From NCBI GenBank assembly GCA_020796225.1, contig CM036774.1, forward strand, positions 26,212,791-26,276,790: a DNA stretch of 64,000 bases, in the 5' to 3' direction. The stretch's first letter is position 1; every line of letters starts with the position of its first letter. Positions 31,471 through 42,344 of this stretch are shown here, in pieces. Both the position numbers and the translations under genes were made by a program. Below the pieces are notes generated by a model that worked only from the letters and a program-made list of their open reading frames with translations, was not told the origin of the DNA and made no database searches. The DNA is from Arion vulgaris (lineage: Eukaryota > Mollusca > Gastropoda > Stylommatophora > Arionidae).

Positions 31471-31840
31471 AAGAGGTGGCCCACTTACACTAACGTCCAA
31501 AACAAACTTTATGGCGTGACTGATAATCTGAGGCAGACGGCTGCCTTTATTAAAGAACCCGAAATCCCAATCTAGTGAGAACGCAGAAGAAAAATGTGGC
31601 CCACTTACACTAGCATCCAAGACAAACTGTATGGCGTGGCTCATAATCTGAGGCAGACGGCTGCCTTTATTAAAGAACCCGAAATCCCAATCTAGTGAGA
31701 ACGCAGAAGAAAAATGTGGCCCACTTACACTAGCGTCCAAGACAAACTGTCTGGCGTAGCTCATAATCTGAGGCAGATGGCTGCCTTTATTAGAGAATCC
31801 GAAATCCCAATCTAGTGAGAATGCAGAAGAAGAAGAAGTA
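31471..31840 (-). repeat. 120-bp triplicated repeat
   Basis: Three tandem units of exactly 120 bp (GGCCCACTTACACTA at 31479, 31599 and 31719). Each minus-strand unit encodes FSLDWDFGF.NKG.RLPQI and FVLDASVSGP without stops. The single-unit core also occurs at 25.63-25.67 kb. Codon content is not simple, so the source unit may be a dispersed element or a former exon. Confidence 0.85.
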
Positions 31841-31924
31841 TTTGAGTTAGTCATGTATTTGAAAATGGCTTTCTGTTTTTGCCCATCTTGCAGCCACTTC
31901 TCCTGTTTGGTTATTTCTTACTAT

Positions 31925-32722
31925 CTGTTTAGCAGTCTGTCATGTTGTTATAGACCTGTCATGTTGTTATAGACCTGTCATGTTGTTATAGGTCTGTCAT
32001 GTTATAGACCTGTCATGTTGTTATAGACCTGTCATGTTGTTATAGGTCTGTCATGTTGTTATAGACCTGTCATGTTGTTATAGACCTGTCATGTTGTTAT
32101 AGACCTGTCATGTTGTTATAGGTCTGTCATGTTGTTATAGACATGTCATGTTGTTATAGACCTGTCATGTTGTTATAGACATGTCATGTTGTTATAGACA
32201 TGTCATGTTGTTATAGACCTGTCATGTTGTTATAGACCTGTCATGTTGTTATAGGTCTGTCATGTTGTTATAGACCTGTCATGTTGTTATAGACATGTCA
32301 TGTTGTTATAGACATGTCATGTTGTTATAGACCTGTCATGTTGTTATAGACCTGTCATGTTGTTATAGGTCTGTCATGTTGTTATAGGTCTGTCATGTTG
32401 TTATAGGTCTGCCATGTTGTTATAGACATATCATGTTGTTATAGACCTGTCATGTTGTTATAGACCTGTCATGTTGTTATAGACCTGTCATGTTGTTATA
32501 GACCTGTCATGTTGTTATAGGTCTGTCATGTTGTTATAGGTCTGTCATGTTGTTATAGGTCTGTCATGTTGTTATAGGTCTGTCATGTTGTTATAGTTCT
32601 GCCATGTTGTTATAGACCTGTCATGTTGTTATAGACCTGTCATGTTGTTATAGGTCTGTCATGTTGTTATAGACCTGTCATGTTGTTATAGTTCTGTCAT
32701 GTTGTTTTAGTTCTTTCATGTT
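31925..32722 (+). repeat. 19-bp minisatellite, about 41 copies
   Basis: GTCATGTTGTTATAGACCT and variant GTCATGTTGTTATAGGTCT alternate in runs; rarer ACATG and GTTCT variants. It stops at a LINE family a fragment. Confidence 0.97.
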
Positions 32723-33090
32723 GGTGACTGTTTGCTCCTTACTTTGCAAGGGTTTCTGCTCTTTTCTGTCCTTGTAAGTTGCTGTGTCAGAGAAATGTCT
32801 GGTCAACCACTAGTGACAACTGTTATAAGAAAGAGAAGATGGAGATATGTTGGACACACTTTGGGGAGAAATGATCAACGAATTTCAAAGCAAGCACTGA
32901 GGTGGGATGCAAAGGGTTCAAGAAAGAGAAGACGACCTAATGAGACCCTGAAACGAACTTTGCTGAGAGAGACATGAAATATTGGGCTTAGTTCCATAGA
33001 GGAGATTGAGCGAGCTGCCCAGGATAGAGTGATATGGAGAAATTGCTTGCAAGCCATATGTAACATATAACGATACAAGAGGAATTATTT
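32723..33090 (+). pseudogene. LINE family a, pol C-terminus and 3' end
   Basis: Best copy of this family: GQPLVTTVIRKRRWRYVGHT, LGRNDQRISKQALRWDAKGS, RKRRRPNETLKRTLLRET, stop, then a region with EIERAAQDRVIWRN.LQAIC in another frame. It ends TAACGATACAAGAGGAAT. An early stop separates the last part. Confidence 0.85.
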
Positions 33091-33324
33091 ATTTATTTTT
33101 TAATCTGGTCAGTTAATCGTTTCACTACGTATTTTTTTTTAACCGTCTAAAGAATTTTTTTTAAACCGTCCAATGTATACCGAATCAGTCAGTATACTGG
33201 CTATGCCTCATCTTAAAGCAGAGCGATGGCTTGTGTATCGGCACAGAGTGGTGAATGGGTTAACCAATGTGTACAAGTGTATGTCATAAAACGTACACAA
33301 AAACAAGAACGAAAATCTAGTCGT

Positions 33325-33735
33325 TCGAAACTAAATGCTACAGAAAGATCCTACGAATACCATGGACAGAAACTAAATGCTACAGAAAGATCCTACGAAT
33401 ACCATGGACAGAAAAAGAAAGAACACGGATGTCCTGAAAGAACTAAATGTTAAAGAGAATTGGCTGATAAGCAACATACTATACAGAAAAATTAGATACT
33501 TTGGTCACATCAAGAGTCACGATGGCCTGGAAAGAACAATATTAGAGGGCAGGGTCCCAGGATGCAGAGACAGACCAAGAAGAAGATGGCTACAAGATAT
33601 TAAAGAAACCATGAACATGACCATCGACGAAGTGGCTGAACTGGCAAGAGACAGAGTGAATTTCAGATGCGCTGCAAAGAGAGCGACGTCCTATAAAGGA
33701 TACGCACCTTGATGATGATGATGATGATATATGTC
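33325..33735 (+). pseudogene. LINE family e, pol C-terminus, with 42-bp duplication
   Basis: The plus strand reads CYRKILRIPWTE twice (units at 33331 and 33373), then KKRNTDVLKELNVKENWLIS, RKIRYFGHIKSHDGLERTIL, EGRVPGCRDRPRRRWLQDIK and EVAELARDRVNFRCAAKRAT, stop, then (GATGAT)n. The segment from 33377 is one open frame of 111 codons, the least damaged LINE end in the window. Confidence 0.88.
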
Positions 33736-33990
33736 ATATTGGACAAACTTCTTCTCATAGTGTATCAGAGATTGAATTTAGACTAACAATTACAATCTAT
33801 GAAAAAAAATTGTAAATAGATTTGACACAAATCGCAATGAATTAACTGACATGATGTTACTCAAACTTATCCTCTCAATTTGGAACTGTCTTTTGCGTAC
33901 TCAATATCAACACGGGACCTACGTTTTATCGTCCGTCTTCTCTCTATCTCTCTCTCCCTCTCTCTCCCTCTCTCTCGCGCGATCCCCGCC
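33736..33990. other. spacer with CTCTCCCT tract
   Basis: Simple pyrimidine tract at about 33937-33980. Nothing else recognised. Confidence 0.5.
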
Positions 33991-33994
33991 TATA

Positions 33995-34690
33995 CTGACG
34001 AGCCAAATTTTATCATGAATTTACTGTTGCTTTTAGGCTCCGTCCCTCCGTACAGCTTCTCTGAAGCTCTGTGTTATCGGGCCATGTTTCTTTTCTCAGG
34101 GCTGCTAACAGCTGGCAGTCTTGCAGTATGCGCTCTGCCACCATGCCCGCCTTTTCACAGTGGCACAGGCTAGTTGTGCCAATTCTGAATTTGTTAAACA
34201 TGTGGACCCGGAGTCTGTTATGGCCGGTCCGGAGGCGGAATATGGCAACTTGTTCTCTACGGAACAGACCATAGTACCCATCACTCGTGTTGTGGGTGGT
34301 CTTTCGACCATTATTTTTTACTGCCAACCGATGGTTGTCCTTGCCTCCTCATAGCCTGATCCCGTGATCAGTCTGCGGTAGTCGCCCTTCTTCTTTTGCT
34401 AGCCTGTCGGCTTCCTCGTTACCGCTTATGTTGCAGTGTGATGGTATCCATTGAATGACTGTGTGTTTAAGTGAGTTTACTAGTACACCGAGGATCGCTT
34501 TCAGCCCTTGAGTTCTTTTTGGCTGCGCTTTTTAGTGCTGTGATGACCGACAGAACATCAGTGAATATCACGACTTTGTTGCGCAAGGCACTTGCAAATT
34601 TTTTTAGCGCCTCTGCCTCTGCCCGGTAGTTGTTTGAAAACTTGCCTGTGACAATCGACTTCGTGATCTTCACTTTCTTTGAGAGTTTAG
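33995..34690 (-). pseudogene. RNase H domain and C-terminus of a LINE (family R)
   Basis: Minus strand, N to C: KFSNNYRAEAEALKKFASAL, VVIFTDVLSVITALKSA, VIQWIPSHCNISGNEEADRL, then VAIFRLRTGHNRLRVHMFNK, CHCEKAGMVAERILQDC and LRKETWP. RAEAEAL, FTD.LSV and the SHC.I.GNE.AD signature are RNase H1 motifs carrying its acidic residues. The distal CxC...C motif is typical of pol ends in RNase H-bearing (I/jockey-like) LINEs. Frameshifts break it. Confidence 0.85.
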
Positions 34691-34699
34691 TCCATCTTC

Positions 34700-34841
34700 G
34701 ATAAGACTAGAAACTCCATCAGGAATCAGGGATCTCTGGAAAGAAATATATCGATGACTTCACGATGGAGCGAACGAAATGAGTACTTTTCGAACGAGAA
34801 GCGAGCACCAAACATCTACGCCACAGTTTCCACAGACAGAC

Positions 34842-34874
<33 letters not shown>

Positions 34875-35726
34875 ATAAGATGTGAGTACACGGCTGACGT
34901 GAAGAAGTTTCTAGCGGAGAAAACCAATCGATAATGTTGTATGGTTATCGTATTTGTTCGATCTAGTAGAGTCCCCAAACTTATGCATCATATATCACAT
35001 GTTCTATCTACCCAACACAGAATATATATGTGTGTGTGTGAGTTGTCGGTCGGTCTTGTCTTCTCTTGATATCAGACCGTGTTAGGGACAGGAGGAGGGT
35101 GGCAGCTACATGAGAGACGTGGGGCTGCAAGCTAGCTAGAATCATCTATATGAAGTAGATAGTTGGTGAAGATCGCTTCTCTTCAAGTCATGTCTTTACA
35201 ATTCTTCTAACTCTAGGAGTATTCAGACTTGTAGCAATAGTTATCTTCCCAAAGTACGTTTTGTAGCCACGTAAGTTCGAACGTGTGTGTTGTTCGTTGT
35301 TCATTAGTATGACTGCTCACGTCGATTTTCAGGTGTGCCTAGCCTTGTTCGTATGTGGTACCCCAGCCAGTGTAGACGTATGTTGCTACCAGCCAGTGTA
35401 CGTAAGTCTACTTTACCTCACATAACGGTATATGGTGCGGTGTCGATCGGTAAGTGCTTATGTCGAAATTGTATGTTTGAACGATATATCTACCTCTAGC
35501 ATTGGCTTCCTGACACTAACTTTTCATGTAGTTGTATATTATATTTCAATGAGGAGAATATTTCAGGAAGGATGTCATAAATGATATTGTCTCATTCATA
35601 AATACTCGTAGTTAGACGTGACAACAGTCCAGTTTTAAGACTACTTTTCTTTATAAATTGTTAATGGTAAGTTTATTTGAATGTAATATGTGTTGCTGTT
35701 TCATGATGTGTTGATTTGGACTTGTT
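34700..35726. other. unassigned region
   Basis: Includes a (GA)n tract at about 34843-34874 and a GTGTGTGTG run at 35031. A short CCAGCCAGTGTA motif is duplicated at 35364 and 35388. No gene seen. Confidence 0.5.
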
Positions 35727-38640
35727 CATGTAGGTAGTAGTTGGTTTGTTCATGTAGGTAGTAGTTGTTTGTTCATGTAGGTAGTAGTGTTGACTTGTTC
35801 ATGTAGGTAGTAGTTACTTGTTCATGTAGGTATAGTTGACTTTCATGAGGTAGTAGTTTGACTTGTTCATGTAGGTAGTAGTTGACTTGTTCATGTAGGT
35901 AGTAGTTGACTTGTTCATGTAGGTAGTAGTTGACTTGTTCATGTAGGTAGTAGTTGACTTGTTCATGTAGGTAGTAGTTGACTTGTTCATGTAGGTAGTA
36001 GTAGTTGACTTGTTCATGTAGGTAGTAGTTGACTTGTTCATGTAGGTAGTAGTTGACTTGTTCATGTAGGTAGTAGTTGACTTGTTCATGTAGGTGGTAG
36101 TAGTTGACTTGTTCATGTAGGTAGTAGTTGTTGACTTGTTCATGTAGGTAGTAGTAGTTGACTTGTTCATGTAGGTAGTAGTTGACTTGTTCATGTAGGT
36201 AGTAGTTGACTTGTTCATGTAGGTAGTAGTTGACTTGTTCATGTAGGTAGTAGTTGACTTGTTCATGTAGGTAGTAGTTGACTGTTCATGTAGGTAGTAG
36301 TAGTTGACTTGTTCATGTAGGTAGTAGTAGTTGACTTGTTCATGTAGGTAGTAGTAGTTGACTATTCATGTAGTAGTAGTTGACTGTTCATGTAGGTAGT
36401 AGTTGACTTGTTCATGTAGGTAGTAGTAGTTGACTTGTTCATGTAGGTAGTAGTTGTTGACTTGTTCATGTAGGTAGTAGTAGTTGACTTGTTCATGTAG
36501 GTAGTAGTTGACTTGTTCATGTAGGTAGTAGTTGACTTGTTCATGTAGGTAGTAGTTGACTTGTTCATGTAGGTAGTAGTTGACTTGTTCATGTGTAGTA
36601 GTTGACTTTCATGAGGTAGTTGTTGACTTGTTCATGTAGGTAGTAGTGTTGATTGTTCTAGGTGTAGTATTGTTCATGTAGTAGTAGTTGACTTGTTCAT
36701 GTAGGTAGTAGTTGACTTGTTCATGGTAGGTGACTGTCATGTAGGTAGTAGTGGCTTGTTCATGTAGGTGGTAGTAGTTGACTTGTTCATGTAGGTAGTA
36801 GTTGTTGAATTGTTCATGTAGGTAGTAGTTGACTTGTTCATGTAGGTAGTAGTAGTTGGCTTGTTCATGTAGGTAGTAGTTGTTGATTTGTTCATGTAGG
36901 TAGTAGTTGTTGGCTTGTTCATGTAGGTAGTAGTTGTTGATTTGTTCATGTAGGTAGTAGTTGACTTGTTCATGTAGGTAGTAGTAGTTGACTTGTTCAT
37001 GTAGGTAGTAGAGTTGACTTGTTTATGTAGGTAGTCGTTGACTTGTTCATGTAGGTAGTAGTTGTTGATTTGTTCATGTAGGTAGTAGTAGTTGACTATT
37101 CTTGTAGGTAGTAGTTGACTTGTTCATGTAGGTAGTAGTAGTTGACTTGTTCATGTAGGTAGTAGTTGACTATTTATGTAGGTAGTGGTTGACTTGTTCA
37201 TCTAGGTAGTAGTAGTTGACTTGTTCATGTAGGTAGTAGTTGACTTGTTCATGTAGGTAGTAGTAGTTGACTTGTTCATGTAGGTAGTAGTTGACTTGTT
37301 CATGTAGGTAGTTGTTTGACTTGTTCATGTAGGTAGTAGTAGTTGACTTGTTCATGTAGGTAGTAGTTGTTGACTTGTTCATGTAGGTAGTTGTTTGACT
37401 TGTTCATGTAGGTAGTTGTTTGACTTGTTCATGTAGGTAGTAGTTGTTGACTTGTTCATGTAGGTAGTAGTTGTTGTTGTTGACTTGTTCATGTAGGTAG
37501 TAGTTGTTGATTTGTTCATGTAGGTAGTAGTTGACTTGTTCATGTAGGTAGTAGTTGACTTGTTCATGTAGGTAGTAGTAGTTGGCTTGTTCATGTAGGT
37601 AGTAGTTGTTGATTTGTTCATGTAGGTAGTAGTAGTTGAATTGTTCATGTAGGTAGTAGTTGACTTGTTCATGTAGGTAGTAGTTGACTTGTTCATGTAG
37701 GTAGTAGTAGTTGGCTTGTTCATGTAGGTAGTAGTTGTTGATTTGTTTATGTAGGTAGTAGTTGACTTGTTCATGTAGGTAGTGGTTGACTTGTTCATGT
37801 AGGTAGTAGTGGTTGACTTGTTCATGTAGGTAGTAGTAGTTGACTTGTTCATGTAGGTAGTAGTAGTTGGCTTGTTCATGTAGGTAGTAGTAGTTGACTT
37901 GTTCATGTAGGTAGTAGTAGTTGACTTGTTCATGTAGGTAGTAGTAGTTGACTTGTTCATGTAGGTAGTAGTAGTTGACTTGTTCATGTAGGTAGTAGTT
38001 GACTTGTTCATGTAGGTGGTAGTAGTTGACTTGTTCATGTAGGTAGTAGTAGTTGACTTGTTCATGTAGGTAGTGGTAGTTGATTTGTTCATGTAGGTAG
38101 TAGTTGTTGACTTGTTCATGTAGGTAGTAGTTGTTGGCTTGTTCATGTAGGTAGTAGTAGTTGACTTGTTCATGTAGGTAGTAGTAGTTGGCTTGTTCAT
38201 GTAGGTAGTAGTTGTTGATTTGTTTATGTAGGTAGTAGTTGACTTGTTCATGTAGGTAGTGGTTGTTGACTTGTTCATGTAGGTAGTAGTAGTTGACTTG
38301 TTCATGTAGGTAGTAGTAGTTGGCTTGTTCATGTAGGTAGTAGTAGTTGACTTGTTCATGTAGGTAGTAGTAGTTGACTTGTTCATGTAGGTAGTAGTAG
38401 TTGACTTGTTCATGTAGGTAGTAGTAGTTGACTTGTTCATGTAGGTAGTAGTAGTTGACTTGTTCATGTAGGTAGTAGTTGACTTGTTCATGTAGGTGGT
38501 AGTAGTTGACTTGTTCATGTAGGTAGTAGTAGTTGACTTGTTCATGTAGGTAGTAGTAGTTGACTTGTTCATGTAGGTAGTAGTGGTTGACTTGTTCATG
38601 TAGGCAGTGGTTGACTGGTTCATGTAAGTAAATATTTACC
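35727..38640 (+). repeat. 24/27-bp minisatellite, about 110 copies
   Basis: Unit TTGTTCATGTAGGTAGTAGT plus TGAC (24 bp) or with one more AGT triplet (27 bp). Being multiples of three, the units give long minus-strand frames (to 437 codons) repeating MNKSTTTTY. Between 36590 and 36760 many bases are missing. 27-bp units dominate the right half and 24-bp units the left half. Repeated blocks near 37.8-38.1 and 38.3-38.6 kb suggest a higher-order duplication. Confidence 0.97.
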
Positions 38641-39550
38641 AAATTACCTATACATGCCATACAAATGTGCCGAGTAAATATTTTACGTTGCTTGTCAGAA
38701 AAACGAGATTTGTGCATACGCTGTTGTATAACAATCAGATTTTGTTTGTCATGCTTCCTGTTTGCGTTAGGGTGTTCTCCGGCTGTTCATGTCGCCATCC
38801 GTTACTATTTGGTCTTCTATTTATTCTTACCCTTATTCGTTCCCAATGAAGCATACGACTGCAACTTATCACTTACATTATTATTTGTTTGTTTTTCTCA
38901 ATTCCATGTTCGTTAGTTTGTTTGTTTGTTCCTTTCGTGCCAAAGGCGGCACATAGAGCAGAGGTTTTAGATCTCCATGTGATGCGGTTCTTTGCTAGCA
39001 ATTGGAGATATTTAGTAAATTGTTACTAAAAACTATGCCAGTTATTTCATTGCAGTGGGTTTTTTTTTGGGGGGTTGTTGTGTTGAAACCATTTTTTAAT
39101 GGAGACTTGGATTGGTCGTCCTATTCTATTTCAACCCTCCCCAACCCCAAACACACAACATGATAAAATCGATGTTTTAGTCAATCATTGTTTTTGTTTT
39201 ATCTACTGTTTCTCTTTATTTGTAACCCCACTTTAAACTTTTCTTCTTCCTCCTCCTCTCTTATCTTTGAGTGGTGACGCTGTTTATAATCTCCTTGTCA
39301 AACCTCCCAAAGTCTCATATTGTCGGCTTAGTATGCAATATCGTAATGTAGAGCTTTCTAGACAGAAGGTAGGTCGTAGACAGTCATTAACCCCGTGAAC
39401 CCTGACCACCTGTGTCTTAAAAACCCAATGCCCTGAGCCAGATCAGCATATATCAGTGTTATTGTAAAAAGAAAGAAGATAATTTGGCATAACTAAGATT
39501 TCTATAATTTGTTATTGAATTACTCCATCATCACCGACATTCCTGCTGAT
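38641..39550. other. unassigned region
   Basis: No domain-bearing frame and no known repeat. TTTGTTTGTTTG at 38912 is a short simple tract. Confidence 0.5.
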
Positions 39551-39551
39551 A

Positions 39552-39797
39552 TTATTTTTGATGGAGACCAAACTGTATTATATTTACGTGAAACATTACA
39601 TGTTTTACACGTACATTACACACGTACTCCCTTAGATGTCCAGGTAATGTAGCTTGTACTCCAGGTTGAACGTATATGGCTTGAACTTCAGTCGATTCCA
39701 GCAAGTCTTCGTCGTCTAAATGAGTCTGATTGTCTAACTCACTTTCGATATCCTTATCAGAATAATCACAATCTATGTCTTTATTTCTGAGGGTCAC
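39552..39797 (-). CDS. acidic open frame, unknown (doubtful)
   Basis: An 81-codon minus-strand frame beginning MTLRNKDIDCDYSDKDIE, with acidic DNQTHLDDEDLLESTEVQ. It has no simple-repeat composition. The acidic, Asp/Ser-rich start is a little like the N-terminus of piggyBac-type transposases, but I see no transposase core nearby and give it no function. It could easily be chance. Confidence 0.15.
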   Translation of the reverse strand: MTLRNKDIDCDYSDKDIESELDNQTHLDDEDLLESTEVQAIYVQPGVQATLPGHLREYVCNVRVKHVMFHVNIIQFGLHQK

Positions 39798-40145
39798 AGA
39801 AATGTGGTTTTACAGAAGAATGATGAGAATCCCATGGACTGCTAAAATGACTAATGTTGAGGTGCTGAATGAGATCAAGACACAGAGAAGGCTTATCATT
39901 AATATAAGAAAGAGGCAGTCATCATTTTTCGGGCATGTGATGAGGAGGGAGGTTTAGAACACATTGTGGCAACCTGTAAAATCGAGGGTAGACGAGACAG
40001 AGAGAAAACATTTTGGATAGCCTGACTTCTTGGTACGGTAGAGCGTCAACATCCGAGATGATAGCAAACACCAACAACAGAGATTTGTGGAGATCCATGA
40101 TCGCCTACGTCAGCCGGTACGGCACCTGATGATGATGATGTCTTC
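39798..40145 (+). pseudogene. LINE family b, pol C-terminus
   Basis: MWFYRRMMRIPWTAKMTNVE, VLNEIKTQRRLIINIRKRQS and SSFFGHVMRREV, then KIEGR, RDLWRSMIAYVSRYGT and TGATGATGATG. This is the unexpanded counterpart of the 23.7 kb copy. A deletion has scrambled the EGRRGRGR part. Confidence 0.85.
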
Positions 40146-40154
40146 ATTTAGTAG

Positions 40155-40612
40155 TCAACCACTAGTAACAGCTGTTATAAGATGGAGAAGATGGAGATAT
40201 GTTGAACATACCTTGAGAAGATCTTTCTGATCAACCACTAGTAACAGCTGTTATAAGAAAGAGAAGATGGAGATATGTTGGACATACCTCGAGAAGAAAT
40301 ATCTGGTCAAACACTAGTAACATATGTTATAAGAAGGAGAAGATGGAGATATGTTGGACAACCTTGAGAAGAAATGTCTGGTCAACCACTAGTAACAACT
40401 GTTATAAGAAGGAGAAGATGGAGATATGTTGGGCATACCTTGAGAAGAAATGTCTGATCAACCACTAGTAACAACTGTTATAAGAAAGAGAAGATGGAGA
40501 TATGTTGGTCATACCTTGAGAAGAAATATCTGGTCAGCCACTAGTAACAGCTGTTTAAGAAGGAGAAGATGGAGATATGTTGGACACACCTTGACGAGAA
40601 ATGATCAAAGAA
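40155..40612 (+). repeat. 76-bp LINE-derived array, six copies
   Basis: Starts near 40155, 40231, 40307, 40382, 40458 and 40534. Each unit encodes QPLVTTVIRKRRWRYVGHTL and a few more residues of LINE family a. 76 is not a multiple of three, so frames alternate. Confidence 0.95.
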
Positions 40613-40820
40613 TATCAAAGCAGGCATTGAAGTGGGATGCAAAGTGTTCAAGAAAGAGAGGACGACCTAGGGAGAACCTGAAATGAACTTTGATGAGAGG
40701 GCAAGAAATATCGGTCTCAGTTCCATGTAGGAGATTGAGCGAGTTGCCCAGGATATAGCGGTATGGATAAATTGCTTGCAGGCCCTATGTAACGTATAAC
40801 GGTACGAGAGGAATTATTAT
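40534..40820 (+). pseudogene. LINE family a, pol C-terminus and 3' end
   Basis: Follows the array without a break: RRWRYVGHTLTRNDQRISKQ, ALKWDAKCSRKRGRPRENLK, stop, then EIERVAQDIAVWIN.LQALC and TAACGGTACGAGAGGAAT. Shows that the array formed inside a normal copy of the element. Confidence 0.85.
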
Positions 40821-40839
40821 TAATATTAGAAATTGTAAG

Positions 40840-41525
40840 TTTTCACTTCTTGTTCTATTAAGTGCAGAAAATGCTAATAAATACAAGGAAGTATATAATA
40901 GAATATGACAGCTGCCAGTATCATTGATGGTTCATGAGAGGAAACAACAAATTAAATGGTTCGGACATGTAAGCAGATTACTAATAGACGAGAGACATCA
41001 AATAGATTACTAATAGACGGAGAGCATCAAATAGATTACTAATAGACTGAGAGCATCAAATAGATTACTAATAGACTGAGAGCATCAAATAGATTACTAA
41101 TAGACGGAGAGCATCAAATAGATTACTAATAGACGGAGAGCATCAAATAGATTACTAATAGACTGAGAGCATCAAATAGATTACTAATAGACTGAGAGCA
41201 TCAAATAGATTACTAATAGACTGAGAGCATCAAATAGATTACTAATAGACTGAGAGCATCAAATAGATTACTAATAGACTGAGAGCATCAAATAGATTAC
41301 TAATAGACTGAGAGCATCAAATAGATTACTAATAGACTGAGAGCATCAAATAGATTACTAATAGACTGAGAGCATCAAATAGATTACTAATAGACTGAGA
41401 GCATCAAATAGATTACTAATAGACGGAGAGCATCAACTAGCAATGCTACTCCCATATAGTGGGTACAAAGCAAAAGGCTGACCACGTAAAAGTTGGACAA
41501 CAGAAATAATTAGGCGATGTATGGA
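40840..41525 (+). pseudogene. LINE fragment with 29-bp expansion
   Basis: Left of the array: QLPVSLMVHERKQQIKWFGH VSRLLID (about 40908-40985). Right of it: MLLPYSGYKAKG, stop, PRKSWTTEIIRRCMDT (41442-41520). The order, W.GH..R before a KGRPRK.W motif, matches a LINE pol end, so the array separates two parts of one element. Confidence 0.75.
40973..41432 (+). repeat. 29-bp array inside a LINE, about 16 copies
   Basis: Units AGATTACTAATAGACTGAGA plus GCATCAAAT, with GGAGAGC and TGAGAGC variants. The unit resembles the LINE sequence at its left edge (CAGATTACTAATAGACGAGA). Confidence 0.95.
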
Positions 41526-41955
41526 CACTTAAAAATCTGAGGTGGTCAGAGAGGATCCGATCAGAACTGGAGAAAACCGAGGGGAGGCTGCTGTGATGTT
41601 TAATAAATTCGCGTTGTATGATAAAGACAACCCAGAGCACGACAATATACATATATTAAACAGAAAAGCGCAGACCACAGTCTTCAGACTTAGAACAGGA
41701 CACTGCAGTCTCAGAGCACACCTCCATAGAATGGGTCTCATGTACTCGGCTACTTGCATCTGTAGAGCACCAAAGCAGTCACCTAGAGCACATCCTGCAT
41801 GACTGCCCCAGCGTGAACAGTGTGAGAATGGAAATCTGACCAACAGAAACAACCCTACAAGACAAACTATGGGGGAACGGTAAAACCCTCAAACACACCG
41901 CCTTGTTTATGACACATACCGGAGTAGTCGCATTGCATAAGTGGATCTCATAAGT
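41526..41955 (+). pseudogene. C-terminus of RNase H-type LINE (family R)
   Basis: KAQTTVFRLRTGHCSLRAHL, HRMGLMYSATCICRAPKQS, then a frameshift into EHILHDCPSVNSVRMEI-like sequence, and DTYRSSRIA. Same lineage as 34.0, 50.6 and 62.0 kb. The CIC...H...C motif is split by the frameshift. Confidence 0.8.
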
Positions 41956-42062
41956 AGAAGAAGAAGGAGAGGACAAAGACACGCATGTATAGTATCACAT
42001 AAGCAAGCAGAATGGATAATAAAATCACAAGACTAGCAAACAGTTGCAATGAAAGACAAAAT

Positions 42063-42133
42063 GTATGAAGAGCACACAAAACTCGTTCTAGAAATCTCTT
42101 CTTATCCTGGCGCTGACCAAACAGGGTTAGAGA
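42063..42133 (+). repeat. REP-10 fragment
   Basis: ACTCGTTCTAGAAATCTCTT CTTATCCTGGCGCT matches 26.66 and 28.80 kb. Confidence 0.6.
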
Positions 42134-42344
42134 AAGAAGAAGAAGAAATAATAGCTACGGAAGTTTGATCTCAAACACTTTTTGCAACAATTTCTTTGCA
42201 GTTATTTTGTAGATACCACCGTTAAATTTACCCTAGCACTTCCTGCATTTAGTTTGTTGTACAAATTATACCACATTTTGTTGTGACTTGTGTCAAGTCT
42301 AAAGAACATACCTTTCTTCGTTCCTATTGTGCTGGTGTGTTTTT

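Noticed and set aside
33877..34354. Short plus-strand frames over the 34 kb region as a host gene
   Set aside because: They are shadows of the antisense RNase H-type LINE fragment.
37379..38717. Two overlapping minus frames of 414 and 437 codons
   Set aside because: Both come from the 24/27-bp array in different frames. Neither has a domain or exon context.
39552..39797. PiggyBac-type transposase N-terminus
   Set aside because: Only a vague acidic resemblance; no catalytic core, inverted ends or TTAA sites found around it.
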